A DNA stretch of 64,000 nt from an uncultured Bacteroidia bacterium (GCA_903904515.1 CAIVCR010000068.1:53814-117813); one strand, 5' to 3'; shown: positions 46,243-56,827, numbered from the stretch's first letter. Made by a program: numbers and translations. Notes: generated by a model from the letters alone, not told the origin.

Positions 46243-47277
46243 TTAATCAACAATAAAGTCAGGCATAATCTCTTCACCTTCCGGAACAAGATAAATGGCG
46301 TATACCTTCCCTGATTTTCCTTGTGTAAATCTGATATTTCCATCGGCGAACTTTTCAGTGCCTCGTGTATTATAAATCGCAACATGATTCAGATTCATCC
46401 AGCCTGATATCTCCCGTAAGCGGTTATAAGCTTCCTGATGCCATTCCCCGTCTGGACCGGGACCAATATTCAAAAGAAGGTTTCCCCCTTTAGAAACAAC
46501 ATCGACAAGAGAATGAATAAGTTGTCGTGCAGATTTATAACTCTCTTTAGGATTGAACGACCAGCTCCCCCCCATGGTAAGGCAGGTTTCCCAGGGATAA
46601 GGAAGATAGGCAGTAGGAATTACCTGCTCAGGGGTCATGTAATTCTGGTTTGGACCATCTGCAAAACGGTCTACCACGATGATACCGGGTTGTTTCCGTC
46701 GGGCATTGGCTACAATCTGATCCATCTTCAGATCCTGGTTCTGCGGAACACGTAACTGAGTGTATCCATGCTGACGAAAAATGCCATCCAATGTTACCGA
46801 AAAAATCAGCTCTTCAGGTTTTAATGAATTTACCCAACCGCCATCGAACCATAGGATATCCAGCTTGCCGTAATTGGAACATAACTCATCAATTTGGGTA
46901 TGTGTAAAATCAACAAATTTCTGCCATCTTTCGGGATATTTAGTGGTGCTGTAATTCGCATTCCGGTCAGGGGTAGAAAATTTTGGCCACCAGAAATATT
47001 CGGAGTTCCAGTCAGGTTTTGAAAAGTAGGCTCCCGTCATCATCCCTTCATTCCGAAAAGCGTCATCTTCAGCACAAATTGACCACGATTCGACGACACC
47101 CTTCTGACTATAAGGTCCCCAATGCATCATCAGACCAAATTTGGAATCCTGCCATTTACTGAAATTTTCGGCCACAGCTGCATCATCCGGCTTTACCCAT
47201 GAACCTTGGGATTCCTGGGCAGACAGAGGGAATGACAATAAAATTGATCCAATCAAAATATAAAAAAGTCTCCTCAT
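46243..47277 (-). CDS. secreted GH29-like alpha-L-fucosidase
   Basis: WQDSKFGLMMHWGPYSQKGVVESWSICAEDDAF; LDILWFDGGW; KGGNLLLNIGPGPDGEW. Confidence 0.9.
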   Translation of the reverse strand: MRRLFYILIGSILLSFPLSAQESQGSWVKPDDAAVAENFSKWQDSKFGLMMHWGPYSQKGVVESWSICAEDDAFRNEGMMTGAYFSKPDWNSEYFWWPKFSTPDRNANYSTTKYPERWQKFVDFTHTQIDELCSNYGKLDILWFDGGWVNSLKPEELIFSVTLDGIFRQHGYTQLRVPQNQDLKMDQIVANARRKQPGIIVVDRFADGPNQNYMTPEQVIPTAYLPYPWETCLTMGGSWSFNPKESYKSARQLIHSLVDVVSKGGNLLLNIGPGPDGEWHQEAYNRLREISGWMNLNHVAIYNTRGTEKFADGNIRFTQGKSGKVYAIYLVPEGEEIMPDFIVD

Positions 47278-47459
47278 TTTGCGGGCATATATTTTTCAAA
47301 CCAATTTACACAGGCTTCATCATCCAAATTCTTGGGAGCCCAGCGGTGTGCAGCTCCATCCTTAAGTATAAGTTCGCACGGAACATTATTTTCTTTCAAT
47401 AGTAATTGATGCATGGTCACTCCGAAGAATGAATTCGATTGTTCGTTGAATAGATCTTC
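47274..47459 (-). pseudogene. 3' remnant of an alpha/beta-hydrolase-like gene, partly overlapping the GH5 3' end in another frame
   Basis: Own translation EDLFNEQSNSFFGVTMHQLLLKENNVPCELILKDGAAHRWAPKNLDDEACVNWFEKYMPAK*; its stop overlaps the GH29 ATG (ATGA). Confidence 0.6.
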
Positions 47460-49026
47460 CGGAAACCGGAATGATTAGGTAACCCCCATCACTATTTTCA
47501 ATAACCTGAATTACAGCACTTTTTCCTTCAGGAGAAAGTTTTATGCTCTCCTTTACGACACCTCTCAGATCAGGTATATAAATTACTGTCGGTTGAACTA
47601 TATTGTCTTTTTCCTCCCAGATACAATTAAAAGTAGCTGTTTTGTAATTCATGGAATAAGAGATTAAGTTTCCGGCAGTAAACTGAGGAAATGGCCTTAG
47701 CAGAGCTTCTTTAAAGCACGCTTTGCTCCCCATCGTTGATCCGTACGCCCAATAGGTATTCCCGAATTTGAACCGTTCAAAAAGGGAAAGGATAAACCTG
47801 GCAGGTGGAATAGAAGAGGCTTCCATAGCATAAAATGCCCCCCATTCACCAATAAGAACAGGCACATTCATCCTTTTGGAAGTTTCCTGAATTCTGCTGA
47901 AGATTAATTCCACTCTTTCATTACTTTGATTATCTGCCTCTTTTGTATCAACAATTAAATCATACGCATGGGCAGCATAAGCCTGCTGAGATTCCCGCTC
48001 TCCATTTTTACATTTCACAGGTTCAATTGAGGTTCTTATGCCTGTATTTGAAAAATACCCATGTTCGAGGAAAATAATATGGGTGGAATCTGCTAATCGG
48101 ATTGCGTCGGTGGCACGCTGGTAAAAAGATTGCAAATTTGTCGTTTCAAATTGTTTGACAGGCTCAATTGCTGCATCAATAATCCTCGAATATTTATCGG
48201 CCTTTTCAAGTTTTTTGAGCACTTTCAATCTCGATTGTTCATCAGCCCACATCATCATTAACTCCTGTTCACCAGGCGGAGCCTGACCTGTCTCCTCAGC
48301 CAGGATTTTTGCATATTCGGTTAAAATAAGAGGCAAAACCATATTTGCATTCGAGCCATTAAACGGCTCGTTCATAATGTCATATCCAATAACATTTTTA
48401 TACCTTGAAAACCGTTTCGCTACGTGTTTCCACATGTTAATATAATGATCCTGCACCCCTACGCCATCAGAAACGGGTTTATTCGCCCAGAAATTATCGA
48501 AAGAGTGTTGCACTGCACCACTTATCAGATAAGCGTCGCTCCAGATTGCACCTGTCTGGTGTGGTTGCAGATCATCAAGTGTGGCCCAAAGCGGAGCTCC
48601 ATCTGAGAATTTCCTGCTATAGAGGTCCTGATGCATGTCGAGCATGATATAAATATGGTTATCTCCGGCCCATTTAACCTTTTTCTCCATGGCATCCAGG
48701 TATTTTTCATCATATTTCCCAGGCTCAGGTTCGACTCCGTCCCAGATTAATCCAAGTCTAAGACAATTAATTCCCCAATTCCGGAACCGGGTATATACCT
48801 CAACTGAGTCTTTGATAAGGTAATTCCCAGCCGGGTTTTTATCCACATAGTTGAACCCGCTGAAGATCACCTGGCGACCGAATGCATCAACAAATTTGGT
48901 GTCCTGGACCTGAATAATTCCACCATCGTAAGCTTCAAGGGACACCCCGGCTTCATGTTTTGAAAGATGGCATGCTCCGAAAATACAAGCCAACAACACA
49001 ATAAAAATTGAATGTATTTGCTTCAT
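47386..49026 (-). CDS. GH5 family, endoglycoceramidase-like lipoprotein
   Basis: FSGFNYVDKNPAGN; NCLRLGLIWDGVEPEPGKYDEKYLDAMEKKVKWAGDNHIYIMLDMHQDLYS; YDIMNEPFNGSN; VLIGEWGAF. Confidence 0.88.
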   Translation of the reverse strand: MKQIHSIFIVLLACIFGACHLSKHEAGVSLEAYDGGIIQVQDTKFVDAFGRQVIFSGFNYVDKNPAGNYLIKDSVEVYTRFRNWGINCLRLGLIWDGVEPEPGKYDEKYLDAMEKKVKWAGDNHIYIMLDMHQDLYSRKFSDGAPLWATLDDLQPHQTGAIWSDAYLISGAVQHSFDNFWANKPVSDGVGVQDHYINMWKHVAKRFSRYKNVIGYDIMNEPFNGSNANMVLPLILTEYAKILAEETGQAPPGEQELMMMWADEQSRLKVLKKLEKADKYSRIIDAAIEPVKQFETTNLQSFYQRATDAIRLADSTHIIFLEHGYFSNTGIRTSIEPVKCKNGERESQQAYAAHAYDLIVDTKEADNQSNERVELIFSRIQETSKRMNVPVLIGEWGAFYAMEASSIPPARFILSLFERFKFGNTYWAYGSTMGSKACFKEALLRPFPQFTAGNLISYSMNYKTATFNCIWEEKDNIVQPTVIYIPDLRGVVKESIKLSPEGKSAVIQVIENSDGGYLIIPVSGRSIQRTIEFILRSDHASITIERK

Positions 49027-49150
49027 TTATCAGTAATATAATAACTTAATCAAAAAATGCAGTCTCAAATTACGACATAATAATCTTAAAACACAGTTTG
49101 CTATGCCTATTGCTCAAATTCAGGAAAATTGATTTTACCGTCTCTTACCT

Positions 49151-50092
49151 TTACTTCTTAACCTCGAACGTGAGGTGCATCAGCAGTGCAGGTAAAAAGA
49201 CATATTCCGGATCGTACGGGTAACTACAGAGAAATAAGGCAACGTTCATTTTTTCAGATGACACTTCCTTGATGACAAATTGTGCAGTTGTCGGAAAATC
49301 AAGAATACCAAAATAGGCGCCTGAAGATAGACTTACCCAATTTTTCCCTGTAATGGTTATATTTCCATGAACAGGAGGCGCATCGGTGGTATTTGGGTCA
49401 GTGATTGCATCAACAACAAGATTATCGGAATGAAGTTCCCAGGTCGAGGCAGAAGGCTCGAATGCGGCCTGGCACAATCCGACATCTTCGGAATACCCCC
49501 CGCTTATAGTGCCCGTAGCCATACCATAGATAAGTCCGGCAAGTGCACTACCATTCTTAACGCTCATTTTATAAGTGCCGTCAAAGTAGAACGTGTATTC
49601 ATTATCGTACTCATCTCCCAAACCAACCATCTCAAGAACATTGTCAATACTGGGACGGACGATGGGCATTTCATTCATGACCGGTCCGGCACCATCCTTA
49701 CCAACATTGTACATTCTGCTCATCACCCATGTTTTTCCGTTAACCGCCTGGACTCCGCCGGTAAGAAGGTCTCTTAAGGAGGTAGCTTCAATCTTTATAA
49801 TTTTTGTGGTTGTAAATTCTCCTCCAGCACCTTTTACTGTAAGGGAAACGGAGTAATCTCCAAAACTTTCATACGTATGGACAGGTTTTTGATCAGTACT
49901 TGCAGAACTCCCGTCTCCGAAATTCCACGAATAGGTTGTGGCGTTTGCAATATGCGGATCAAAAGTTACCGTATACTTGTCAATCGTCCTGTAGATCTCT
50001 GCATTTGGCATAGGCGTCTCCTTCTTGCACGAGTAAAACATACCGGATGCAAAGACGGTTCCTAACAGGAATAAAAATATTTTTTTCTTCAT
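49151..50092 (-). CDS. PKD-domain lipoprotein
   Basis: MKKKIFLFLLGTVFASGMFYSCKKE lipobox; TTYSWNFGDGSSASTDQKPVHTYESFGDYSVSLTV; track ORF extends to 50143. Confidence 0.9.
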   Translation of the reverse strand: MKKKIFLFLLGTVFASGMFYSCKKETPMPNAEIYRTIDKYTVTFDPHIANATTYSWNFGDGSSASTDQKPVHTYESFGDYSVSLTVKGAGGEFTTTKIIKIEATSLRDLLTGGVQAVNGKTWVMSRMYNVGKDGAGPVMNEMPIVRPSIDNVLEMVGLGDEYDNEYTFYFDGTYKMSVKNGSALAGLIYGMATGTISGGYSEDVGLCQAAFEPSASTWELHSDNLVVDAITDPNTTDAPPVHGNITITGKNWVSLSSGAYFGILDFPTTAQFVIKEVSSEKMNVALFLCSYPYDPEYVFLPALLMHLTFEVKK

Positions 50093-50118
50093 AATATCTT
50101 CAATGTTAATTGTTTGAT

Positions 50119-51594
50119 TCAATTTCCCCTTACATCCCACCAAACTGGTGTATCAATTTTATCAGGACCCTGGATTTTAACAGCGTCTTCCACATTTATC
50201 TGGTTGTTCAGATATTCATTCGATGCATATTTAAACCTTTTGGGAAGAAACCCGTTAGTAACACCCAATGAATAAATAGTGGCATCAGTCCTTTGTGCAA
50301 TTTCGGGATAACCGGTTCTTTTGATATTACTCCATGCCTCAAAGTAGTTAGGGATAAAAGCAATCCACATTTGAGTTCCAATTTGACGGAACCTATTCTC
50401 TGTCGAACCGTTTAATGTTGCTTCAGGCTGAGTCGCGAGAAATTCTGTAATGGCGTCCGGATTAACATTCCATTGCTGCAAATTTAACGTTGTTCCCTGC
50501 TGATAAAATTGGTTAGCATCGCCGGGTATCAGATTAAACAGAGCAGCCTCAGCCTTAAGAAACCACACTTCAGATGCACTCATCATATACTGTGACATCG
50601 ATTTGGAATAAAGCGCAGGCATTGGATCGGAATAGTCAGTCCACGTTACAAGACTATATGCCTGATCATTTAATCCATTCACTGCCCCCTTCCATTCGCC
50701 GGAACCATTTGGTTGCACGAATACATTCAATCGTGGATCATTAGTTCCCTTTAACCACTCGGTGAATTTTTCACTCATTTTATAATTTTGGGCTTTCCGA
50801 AGATCAAACCAGTGATTATAGAAATCACCATTGTCACTTTCCTGATGTTTGAGCTCAAAATTCTGATCGTTCGATTCGATGAGTGGCTGAGACATACATT
50901 CGGTAATTACTGAAGCGCTGGTTGAAGGATCTACGAACCGGGTTCTCATGGCGAGACGGAACCTCAATGAATTGGCAAAGCGAGCCCATTTAGTCAGATC
51001 ATTATTATATATCGGATCTGCACCTGCATAACCTTCCGCAGGATTCGCAGTTTTGAGAATTGCAATTGCCAGTTTCAACTTCGCGATCATATCGGCATAG
51101 ATTGCCTTCTGCCGATCGTATTTTGGATACTTAATGGTGCCTCCCTGTGATCCCTCGGTATAGGGAACATCACCCCAGCAATCGGTCGCCCGGGCAAAGT
51201 TGGTTATGGCGATAATCTGAGCCATTGCATTTCGCACCGGATTCTTCGTATCCCCGGTAGCGGTTAAGGCCAATACTTCGTTTATATAGCGCAAGGGGCC
51301 AATATAAATTGCGGAAAATAGCTCCTTGTACATATCCTGTGTATGGAAATCCTTGTATCCGTCAGCAGCCCGGTTTTCATTATTAGTGACAAAGATATGC
51401 GCATATTGGGCAGAGAATCTCAGTTCGTGGCTGCAATCCCAGAAGCTTTGCCGGATAGCAGTAGTAAAGAGATATTCATCAGGCAAAGCCGCAAGGGCCA
51501 GCGGATTAGTGTTCATTTCTGACAACGGTTTATTACAAGCAACAAAACCAGTGAACAAGGTTAATATTGCAACTATGTATTTAATTTTCTTCAT
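50119..51594 (-). CDS. SusD/RagB family nutrient-binding lipoprotein
   Basis: FTGFVACNKPLSEMNTNP lipobox; RATDCWGDVPYTEG; MMSASEVWFLKAEAAL. Confidence 0.95.
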   Translation of the reverse strand: MKKIKYIVAILTLFTGFVACNKPLSEMNTNPLALAALPDEYLFTTAIRQSFWDCSHELRFSAQYAHIFVTNNENRAADGYKDFHTQDMYKELFSAIYIGPLRYINEVLALTATGDTKNPVRNAMAQIIAITNFARATDCWGDVPYTEGSQGGTIKYPKYDRQKAIYADMIAKLKLAIAILKTANPAEGYAGADPIYNNDLTKWARFANSLRFRLAMRTRFVDPSTSASVITECMSQPLIESNDQNFELKHQESDNGDFYNHWFDLRKAQNYKMSEKFTEWLKGTNDPRLNVFVQPNGSGEWKGAVNGLNDQAYSLVTWTDYSDPMPALYSKSMSQYMMSASEVWFLKAEAALFNLIPGDANQFYQQGTTLNLQQWNVNPDAITEFLATQPEATLNGSTENRFRQIGTQMWIAFIPNYFEAWSNIKRTGYPEIAQRTDATIYSLGVTNGFLPKRFKYASNEYLNNQINVEDAVKIQGPDKIDTPVWWDVRGN

Positions 51595-51633
51595 TTTACA
51601 TCTAATATTTGAATTGAAAACTAACCTTATATA

Positions 51634-54600
51634 CTAAAAATTTACCTTAACATTGAAACCGATGCTTCGGGTAGTGGGGATAGCAGAATGTTCAAAACCT
51701 CCTCCGGTATTTCCGCTTGAATAGCCTGATTCTGGATCGACATCCTTCATTGCATTATAAAAGAAGAATAAATTACGACCAACCAACGAAACCTGAACAT
51801 CTGTTAACGGAGTTTTTGAAAGCAGTCGCCTTGGCAAGGAGTATCCAAGTGAAACTTCTCTCATCCGAACGTTAGTCGCATCTTTTAAATTTTCCGTTCC
51901 AATCTCTTTATTCCAAATATTATAGTAACGGTAAAGAGGATCCACAGCCACTGTGTTCTTTTTTCCTGTATTTTCATTGATAGCATCTTCCACATACCCC
52001 TTTTCCGTTACACCGGGCAAAGGGGTGGAATAACCATATTGCGGATCGTGTGTTTCATACCAGTCAGCACGTCCTTTGAGTGTGGCAACCGATGTCCCAA
52101 ACAGATTTCTGTATGCAGTACCCATTGAATAAATACTTCCGCCTTTACGCATATCCACAAGTACGGATAACGAGAGGTTTTTATATTTAAAATTGTTTGA
52201 AATACCTGCCATCCATTCGGGATTGATATCTCCTATTCGCTTATAATCACCTTTAAGTGCGAACCCCTGATCATCAACTAATTTCACACCAAAATTGTCG
52301 CGTTTAAAATCTGTGGCATAGATTCCTCCGTATGGTTGACCAGGCCTTGCCTGAATCGTTGTAAACCACGTGTCGTCCAAAACAATAGACTCTATATTAT
52401 TATACAATGAGACAACCTCAGATCTGTTCCTGGACCACGTACCAATGATATTCCAGGAGAAATTATTTTTTTTGATCGGAGCAACATCTACCTGAACTTC
52501 AAAACCTTTATTCCGAAGGTGCGCAGCATTTGTATTCACACTTGAATAGCCGCTTCCCGGGGGAAGGGGGACATTCATAATCTGATTTTCGGAATTATTC
52601 TGGTAGTAAGTCAGATCTAATATTATAAGACTATTCAATAAATTCAGGTTGGTTCCGACTTCAAAGGAGGTTGTAATCTCAGGTTGCAGATTAAATGTAG
52701 GAAGTACATCACTGAATGAACCAGTCGGATAGGGTAACTGAGACTGGTTAACCGAATAGTATTTATTTGTCTGATAAGGTCCGGTATCATTACCCACTTT
52801 TGACAATGAGGTTCTCAGTTTTCCTGAAGTAAGTACGGATGATTTTATCCCAAACGCTTCGGTAAACAGGAAACTCAGATTTTCCGAATGATACATATAG
52901 GAGTTATTGTTGGAAGGAAGCGTTGATGACCAGTCGTTACGCACTGTAAAATCGCAGAATAGCCAGTTTCTGTAAGAAATTGTTGCAAGACCATATAATG
53001 AATAAACTTGCTTTTCGGAAAACCATTCGCCTGTTCCATAAGTAGCTGCATTAGAGATGGCATAGAAATTATTAATCCTGAGATTACTACCCCACTGAGA
53101 AAGACCGTCACTCTTATTATAACGATCATTACCACCTAAGCTTAGTGTATATTTAATGGCACTCTCTTTCAGCGGATTAAAGCTTAACAGGAAATCGGAA
53201 TTCCACTCAACCGCGTTTCCAGTAGAATTATTGATATTCCCATTCATCCCCGCGGCCTTACTTCCCTTGGCTATACCACTACGGATCTGCCTGTTGGTAA
53301 AGTCCATACCCGATCTCAGCAACAGATTTAGTTTGGGATTAAACTTTATTTTAGCTGAAAATACCCCCTGAACGCGATTTTTTTCATCACTGCCAGGGTG
53401 ATTGTACAACTGCCAGTAGGGATTGACTGTATATCCGTCGTTGGTCCAAAGAAGTTCATTCCCATCGGGACCTGTCATATGATCATGCATATCAGAATTG
53501 GCCATGTTTCTGGGCATAATTGAAAGCATATACCCCGGATTATTAGACCCTTCAGCCACCTCAGGTCTGCCACCGGCTTTGGAATGGATATAGTTAATTT
53601 TAGCATCCAGTTCCACAATCTCTTTCATTTTGGTAAAGCCTCTCAGACTTATATTCTGGCGATTTATTTCATTGAGCGGCACGATACCTGAACTATTTTG
53701 TGTCGTAATCGAAGCCCTCACACTGCTTATTTCGGTCCCCGATTCCAGAGCGACTGAATTGACAAATGATGTACCATTCCTGAAAAAATCTTTAAAGTTA
53801 TTCGGCTGTGGTTTATAAGGAGCAGTCCCGCCCCAATAAGTGGGAAGCGTCTGCCCTTCCATTTTCGGACCATAACTCCATGCCCAGGGCATACCGGGGT
53901 CTGGCATACTGGAAGGATAGGTGCCGAACGCACCATGTCCATAATCATTTTGCAAATCAGGGTATAACAATGGCGATTCAACCGCATAATTTGAACTTAC
54001 CGAAACACCAAGTCCCTTTTTGAGTTTCCCCTTTTTGGTGGTAATCAAAATGACACCGTTAGCTCCGCGCGAACCATAAGCTGCAGCAGCACCGGCCCCT
54101 TTAAGAATGCTCATTGATTCAACATCTTCGGAATTGATGTCAGACAATGCATCACCGTAGTCGCTTCCTCCCCAACGGCCACCACCGCCGTGTCCGGCAT
54201 CAACAGGAATACCGTCGATTACAAACAGCGGCCTGTTTTCACCCGTGATTGAAGCTACTCCCCTAAGGATTACACGTGAAGAACCGTCAACTCCGGTTGC
54301 TGATTTCGATATTTGCAAACCTGCAACTTTCCCGGCAAGACTGTTAATAATATTATTTTCTTTGGCTTTATTGAGATCTTTCCCATCAATGGTAGAGATT
54401 GAATAACCCAATGAAGCTTTTGATCTGTCAACATTAAGGGCAGTAACCACCACCTCTTCAAGTCTTGTAACATCCTCCCGCATAAAAATATCGACAGATT
54501 TTTTTCCCTGCAGGGCTACCTTTTGAGTCGAATACCCAACAAACGAAAAACTTAAAATCTCGCTCAATCCCGGAACAAGCAACATAAATTTGCCCTCCGA

Positions 54601-55026
54601 ATCGGTCACAATTCCTTTCGTCGTTCCGACAAGAACCACCGTCACTCCGGGTAACAATTCTCCGGTCTTTGCATCTTTTACAGTTCCTGATATTACCTCT
54701 GCAACAGAATTCCGGTTAGTGGCATCTTCAACAACAATCAGGTTGTTATCCTTGATCGTGAAATTGAGTCCAGTTTTACCCGACAATTCCTTAACAAGAT
54801 CTTCAAGTGTGATATCTCCTGAAGATAAAGTTACTACCATATCAGATTTAACAACATCGTTGTTGTAGAAAAACCTGTACCCATATTTTTCCTGTATGTA
54901 GGAGAAGAGGCCGGTAAGGTTCTGAGGAACAACTTTTAAAGCCATTTTTTGTACCTGAGCATTGGTCTGAAACGCCTGCGCAAGGATAAGAAGGCAGATG
55001 AGAATTACATTTTTAATTGATTGCAT
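51634..55026 (-). CDS. SusC/RagA family TonB-linked outer membrane protein with STN domain
   Basis: STN-like N-terminus (FSYIQEKYGYRFFYNNDVV), carboxypeptidase-like domain, plug LFVIDGIPVDAG...AAAAYGSRGANGVILITTKKGK. Confidence 0.97.
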   Translation of the reverse strand: MQSIKNVILICLLILAQAFQTNAQVQKMALKVVPQNLTGLFSYIQEKYGYRFFYNNDVVKSDMVVTLSSGDITLEDLVKELSGKTGLNFTIKDNNLIVVEDATNRNSVAEVISGTVKDAKTGELLPGVTVVLVGTTKGIVTDSEGKFMLLVPGLSEILSFSFVGYSTQKVALQGKKSVDIFMREDVTRLEEVVVTALNVDRSKASLGYSISTIDGKDLNKAKENNIINSLAGKVAGLQISKSATGVDGSSRVILRGVASITGENRPLFVIDGIPVDAGHGGGGRWGGSDYGDALSDINSEDVESMSILKGAGAAAAYGSRGANGVILITTKKGKLKKGLGVSVSSNYAVESPLLYPDLQNDYGHGAFGTYPSSMPDPGMPWAWSYGPKMEGQTLPTYWGGTAPYKPQPNNFKDFFRNGTSFVNSVALESGTEISSVRASITTQNSSGIVPLNEINRQNISLRGFTKMKEIVELDAKINYIHSKAGGRPEVAEGSNNPGYMLSIMPRNMANSDMHDHMTGPDGNELLWTNDGYTVNPYWQLYNHPGSDEKNRVQGVFSAKIKFNPKLNLLLRSGMDFTNRQIRSGIAKGSKAAGMNGNINNSTGNAVEWNSDFLLSFNPLKESAIKYTLSLGGNDRYNKSDGLSQWGSNLRINNFYAISNAATYGTGEWFSEKQVYSLYGLATISYRNWLFCDFTVRNDWSSTLPSNNNSYMYHSENLSFLFTEAFGIKSSVLTSGKLRTSLSKVGNDTGPYQTNKYYSVNQSQLPYPTGSFSDVLPTFNLQPEITTSFEVGTNLNLLNSLIILDLTYYQNNSENQIMNVPLPPGSGYSSVNTNAAHLRNKGFEVQVDVAPIKKNNFSWNIIGTWSRNRSEVVSLYNNIESIVLDDTWFTTIQARPGQPYGGIYATDFKRDNFGVKLVDDQGFALKGDYKRIGDINPEWMAGISNNFKYKNLSLSVLVDMRKGGSIYSMGTAYRNLFGTSVATLKGRADWYETHDPQYGYSTPLPGVTEKGYVEDAINENTGKKNTVAVDPLYRYYNIWNKEIGTENLKDATNVRMREVSLGYSLPRRLLSKTPLTDVQVSLVGRNLFFFYNAMKDVDPESGYSSGNTGGGFEHSAIPTTRSIGFNVKVNF

Positions 55027-55079
55027 TCTTCATAAATTTAAGTTTAACGATCTACATTTATTCCTGGTGTTCATTTTGG

Positions 55080-56138
55080 TTAACTATTTTTCCTGGTAAG
55101 CCAGATTTCACGCTCACGGATCCTGTAATTTACAGGTGAAGATATTTTTAATACTTCCAGAATCTGCTCGATGGTTTCGTTTTTTAGTATTCCGGTAAAA
55201 CGCAATTTTTTCAATGAATTATCATCGAAATGAAATACAACATCATATTTTCTGCCCAGCTTAACAGTTAGTGATTCAAGATCTTCGCTGCTGATAACAA
55301 GTTTGTCACTGATCCATGAGGTGAAGAGTTCCGCCTTGATACCCTTTGTGACAAGAATTTTCTCAATCTCACGGTTTTTAATATCAGGCTTATTATAGAG
55401 AACCTGTTCATTAGGCTTTAGTACTATTTTTTCTGAAGATTTATTATCTGCTCCAACGATCACCGATCCTTCAACCAGGGTGGTTTCAACAATCTTCTCG
55501 TCAGGATATGCCTTTACATTAAAGATTGTTCCAACCGCCTGTACTACGACTCCGCCGGCAAATACATTGAAAGGCTTTTGCGCATTTTTGGCCACTTCAA
55601 AATAGGCCTCTCCCTCGAGAAATATATCGCGCTCCAGTTTATTGAAATTTTGATTATACTTAATTTTACTACTCGCATTCAACCATAACTTCGTACCATC
55701 AGCCAGGGTCATCCGCGTTTTGGAACCACGCAATACAGAGATCTCCGTGAAATTCTTATTTTGTATACCCCCTGAAAATTCGTAAACCAGCAGTGTTGAA
55801 ATTCCAATCAGAATGAGTGCCAGAGCTGCATATTTCAGCAAGGAAGGAAAAAGCTTCCGGTTAATGTTTGCAGACTTCTCATTGCTTTTTATCGTAGCAC
55901 TTTGAGCCTGAATGACTTTCCATAAAAATTTCTCTTTAGACCTGATTGCATCCCATTCCCGCAATCCAATCCCGGCTGTAGCAAACTCCCAGGCTTTTTG
56001 AAGCTTTTCAAACTCTTCTCTATTTTGGGGAGATTCACGGAGCCATTGATCTACCACCTTTATTTCTGTTAAATCCGCCTCGCCATTCAGATATTTCGTA
56101 AGTATTACAAGATCTATGTCTAAAGATTGATCTTTCAT
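55080..56138 (-). CDS. FecR family anti-sigma factor
   Basis: SVLRGSKTRMTLADGTKLWLNASSKIKYNQNF...RDIFLEGEAYFEVAKNAQKPFNV; DUF4974-like C-terminus. Confidence 0.95.
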   Translation of the reverse strand: MKDQSLDIDLVILTKYLNGEADLTEIKVVDQWLRESPQNREEFEKLQKAWEFATAGIGLREWDAIRSKEKFLWKVIQAQSATIKSNEKSANINRKLFPSLLKYAALALILIGISTLLVYEFSGGIQNKNFTEISVLRGSKTRMTLADGTKLWLNASSKIKYNQNFNKLERDIFLEGEAYFEVAKNAQKPFNVFAGGVVVQAVGTIFNVKAYPDEKIVETTLVEGSVIVGADNKSSEKIVLKPNEQVLYNKPDIKNREIEKILVTKGIKAELFTSWISDKLVISSEDLESLTVKLGRKYDVVFHFDDNSLKKLRFTGILKNETIEQILEVLKISSPVNYRIREREIWLTRKNS

Positions 56139-56230
56139 CTTGATTTGATAAGCAATTGTTGATAGTTATTTGGTTGTAAGAATTCAGAAAGCACCTTTTG
56201 ATGGAAGATTTATTATCCTGATATTTACAA

Positions 56231-56250
56231 AGCGATTAAAAATCGCTGCA
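56231..56250. repeat. Short GCGATT/AATCGC palindrome related to the 16041/19464 elements
   Basis: agcgattaaaaatcgctgcacccc. Confidence 0.45.
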
Positions 56251-56278
56251 CCCCTATGTTGAAAAAAAGATTTTTAAC

Positions 56279-56827
56279 TTAGAGAAAAGGGGCAAGCTCT
56301 TTTCTCACAATTTTCAATGCCTTCCCGATTTGATTCTCCACTGTTTTAACAGAAATATTCAAGTTGGCTGCAATTTCATTATAGGGGATATAATTATAGC
56401 GACTCATTAAAAAAATCTCCCTGCAGTGTTTTGGCAGTTTATTTATCGCCAGGTCTAAGGAGATCTGTAAATCACGTGTTACCAGTTCCTGAAAAATATC
56501 CTCGTATGATTCATGAGCTGTCCGCAGGTAATGACCCGCATATTTTTCTTCGATTTTCTTATGCTTGAGATGATCCAGACAATCATGTTTTACAGCGGTC
56601 ATCAAATAACCCTTCACGGAGGAATTTACCGGCAATTTTTCCCGATTTATCCACACCTCAAGAAATACATTCTGGGTGATCTCCTCTGCAATGGCGGGTT
56701 GTTTCACGAAGAAATTCGCAAAGGAACACAACGCTTTATAATACAAGTCATAGCACAGATTAAAGGCATCAATACTCCCCTCTTTTAGTGCCAGAACAGT
56801 GACTTGTTCAAGTTCCTTTAGTGTCAT
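56279..56827 (-). CDS. RNA polymerase ECF sigma factor (FecI-like)
   Basis: LYYKALCSFANFFVKQPAIAEEITQNVFLEVW; LPKHCREIFLMSRYNYIPYNEIAANLNISVKTVENQIGKAL. Confidence 0.95.
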   Translation of the reverse strand: MTLKELEQVTVLALKEGSIDAFNLCYDLYYKALCSFANFFVKQPAIAEEITQNVFLEVWINREKLPVNSSVKGYLMTAVKHDCLDHLKHKKIEEKYAGHYLRTAHESYEDIFQELVTRDLQISLDLAINKLPKHCREIFLMSRYNYIPYNEIAANLNISVKTVENQIGKALKIVRKELAPFL

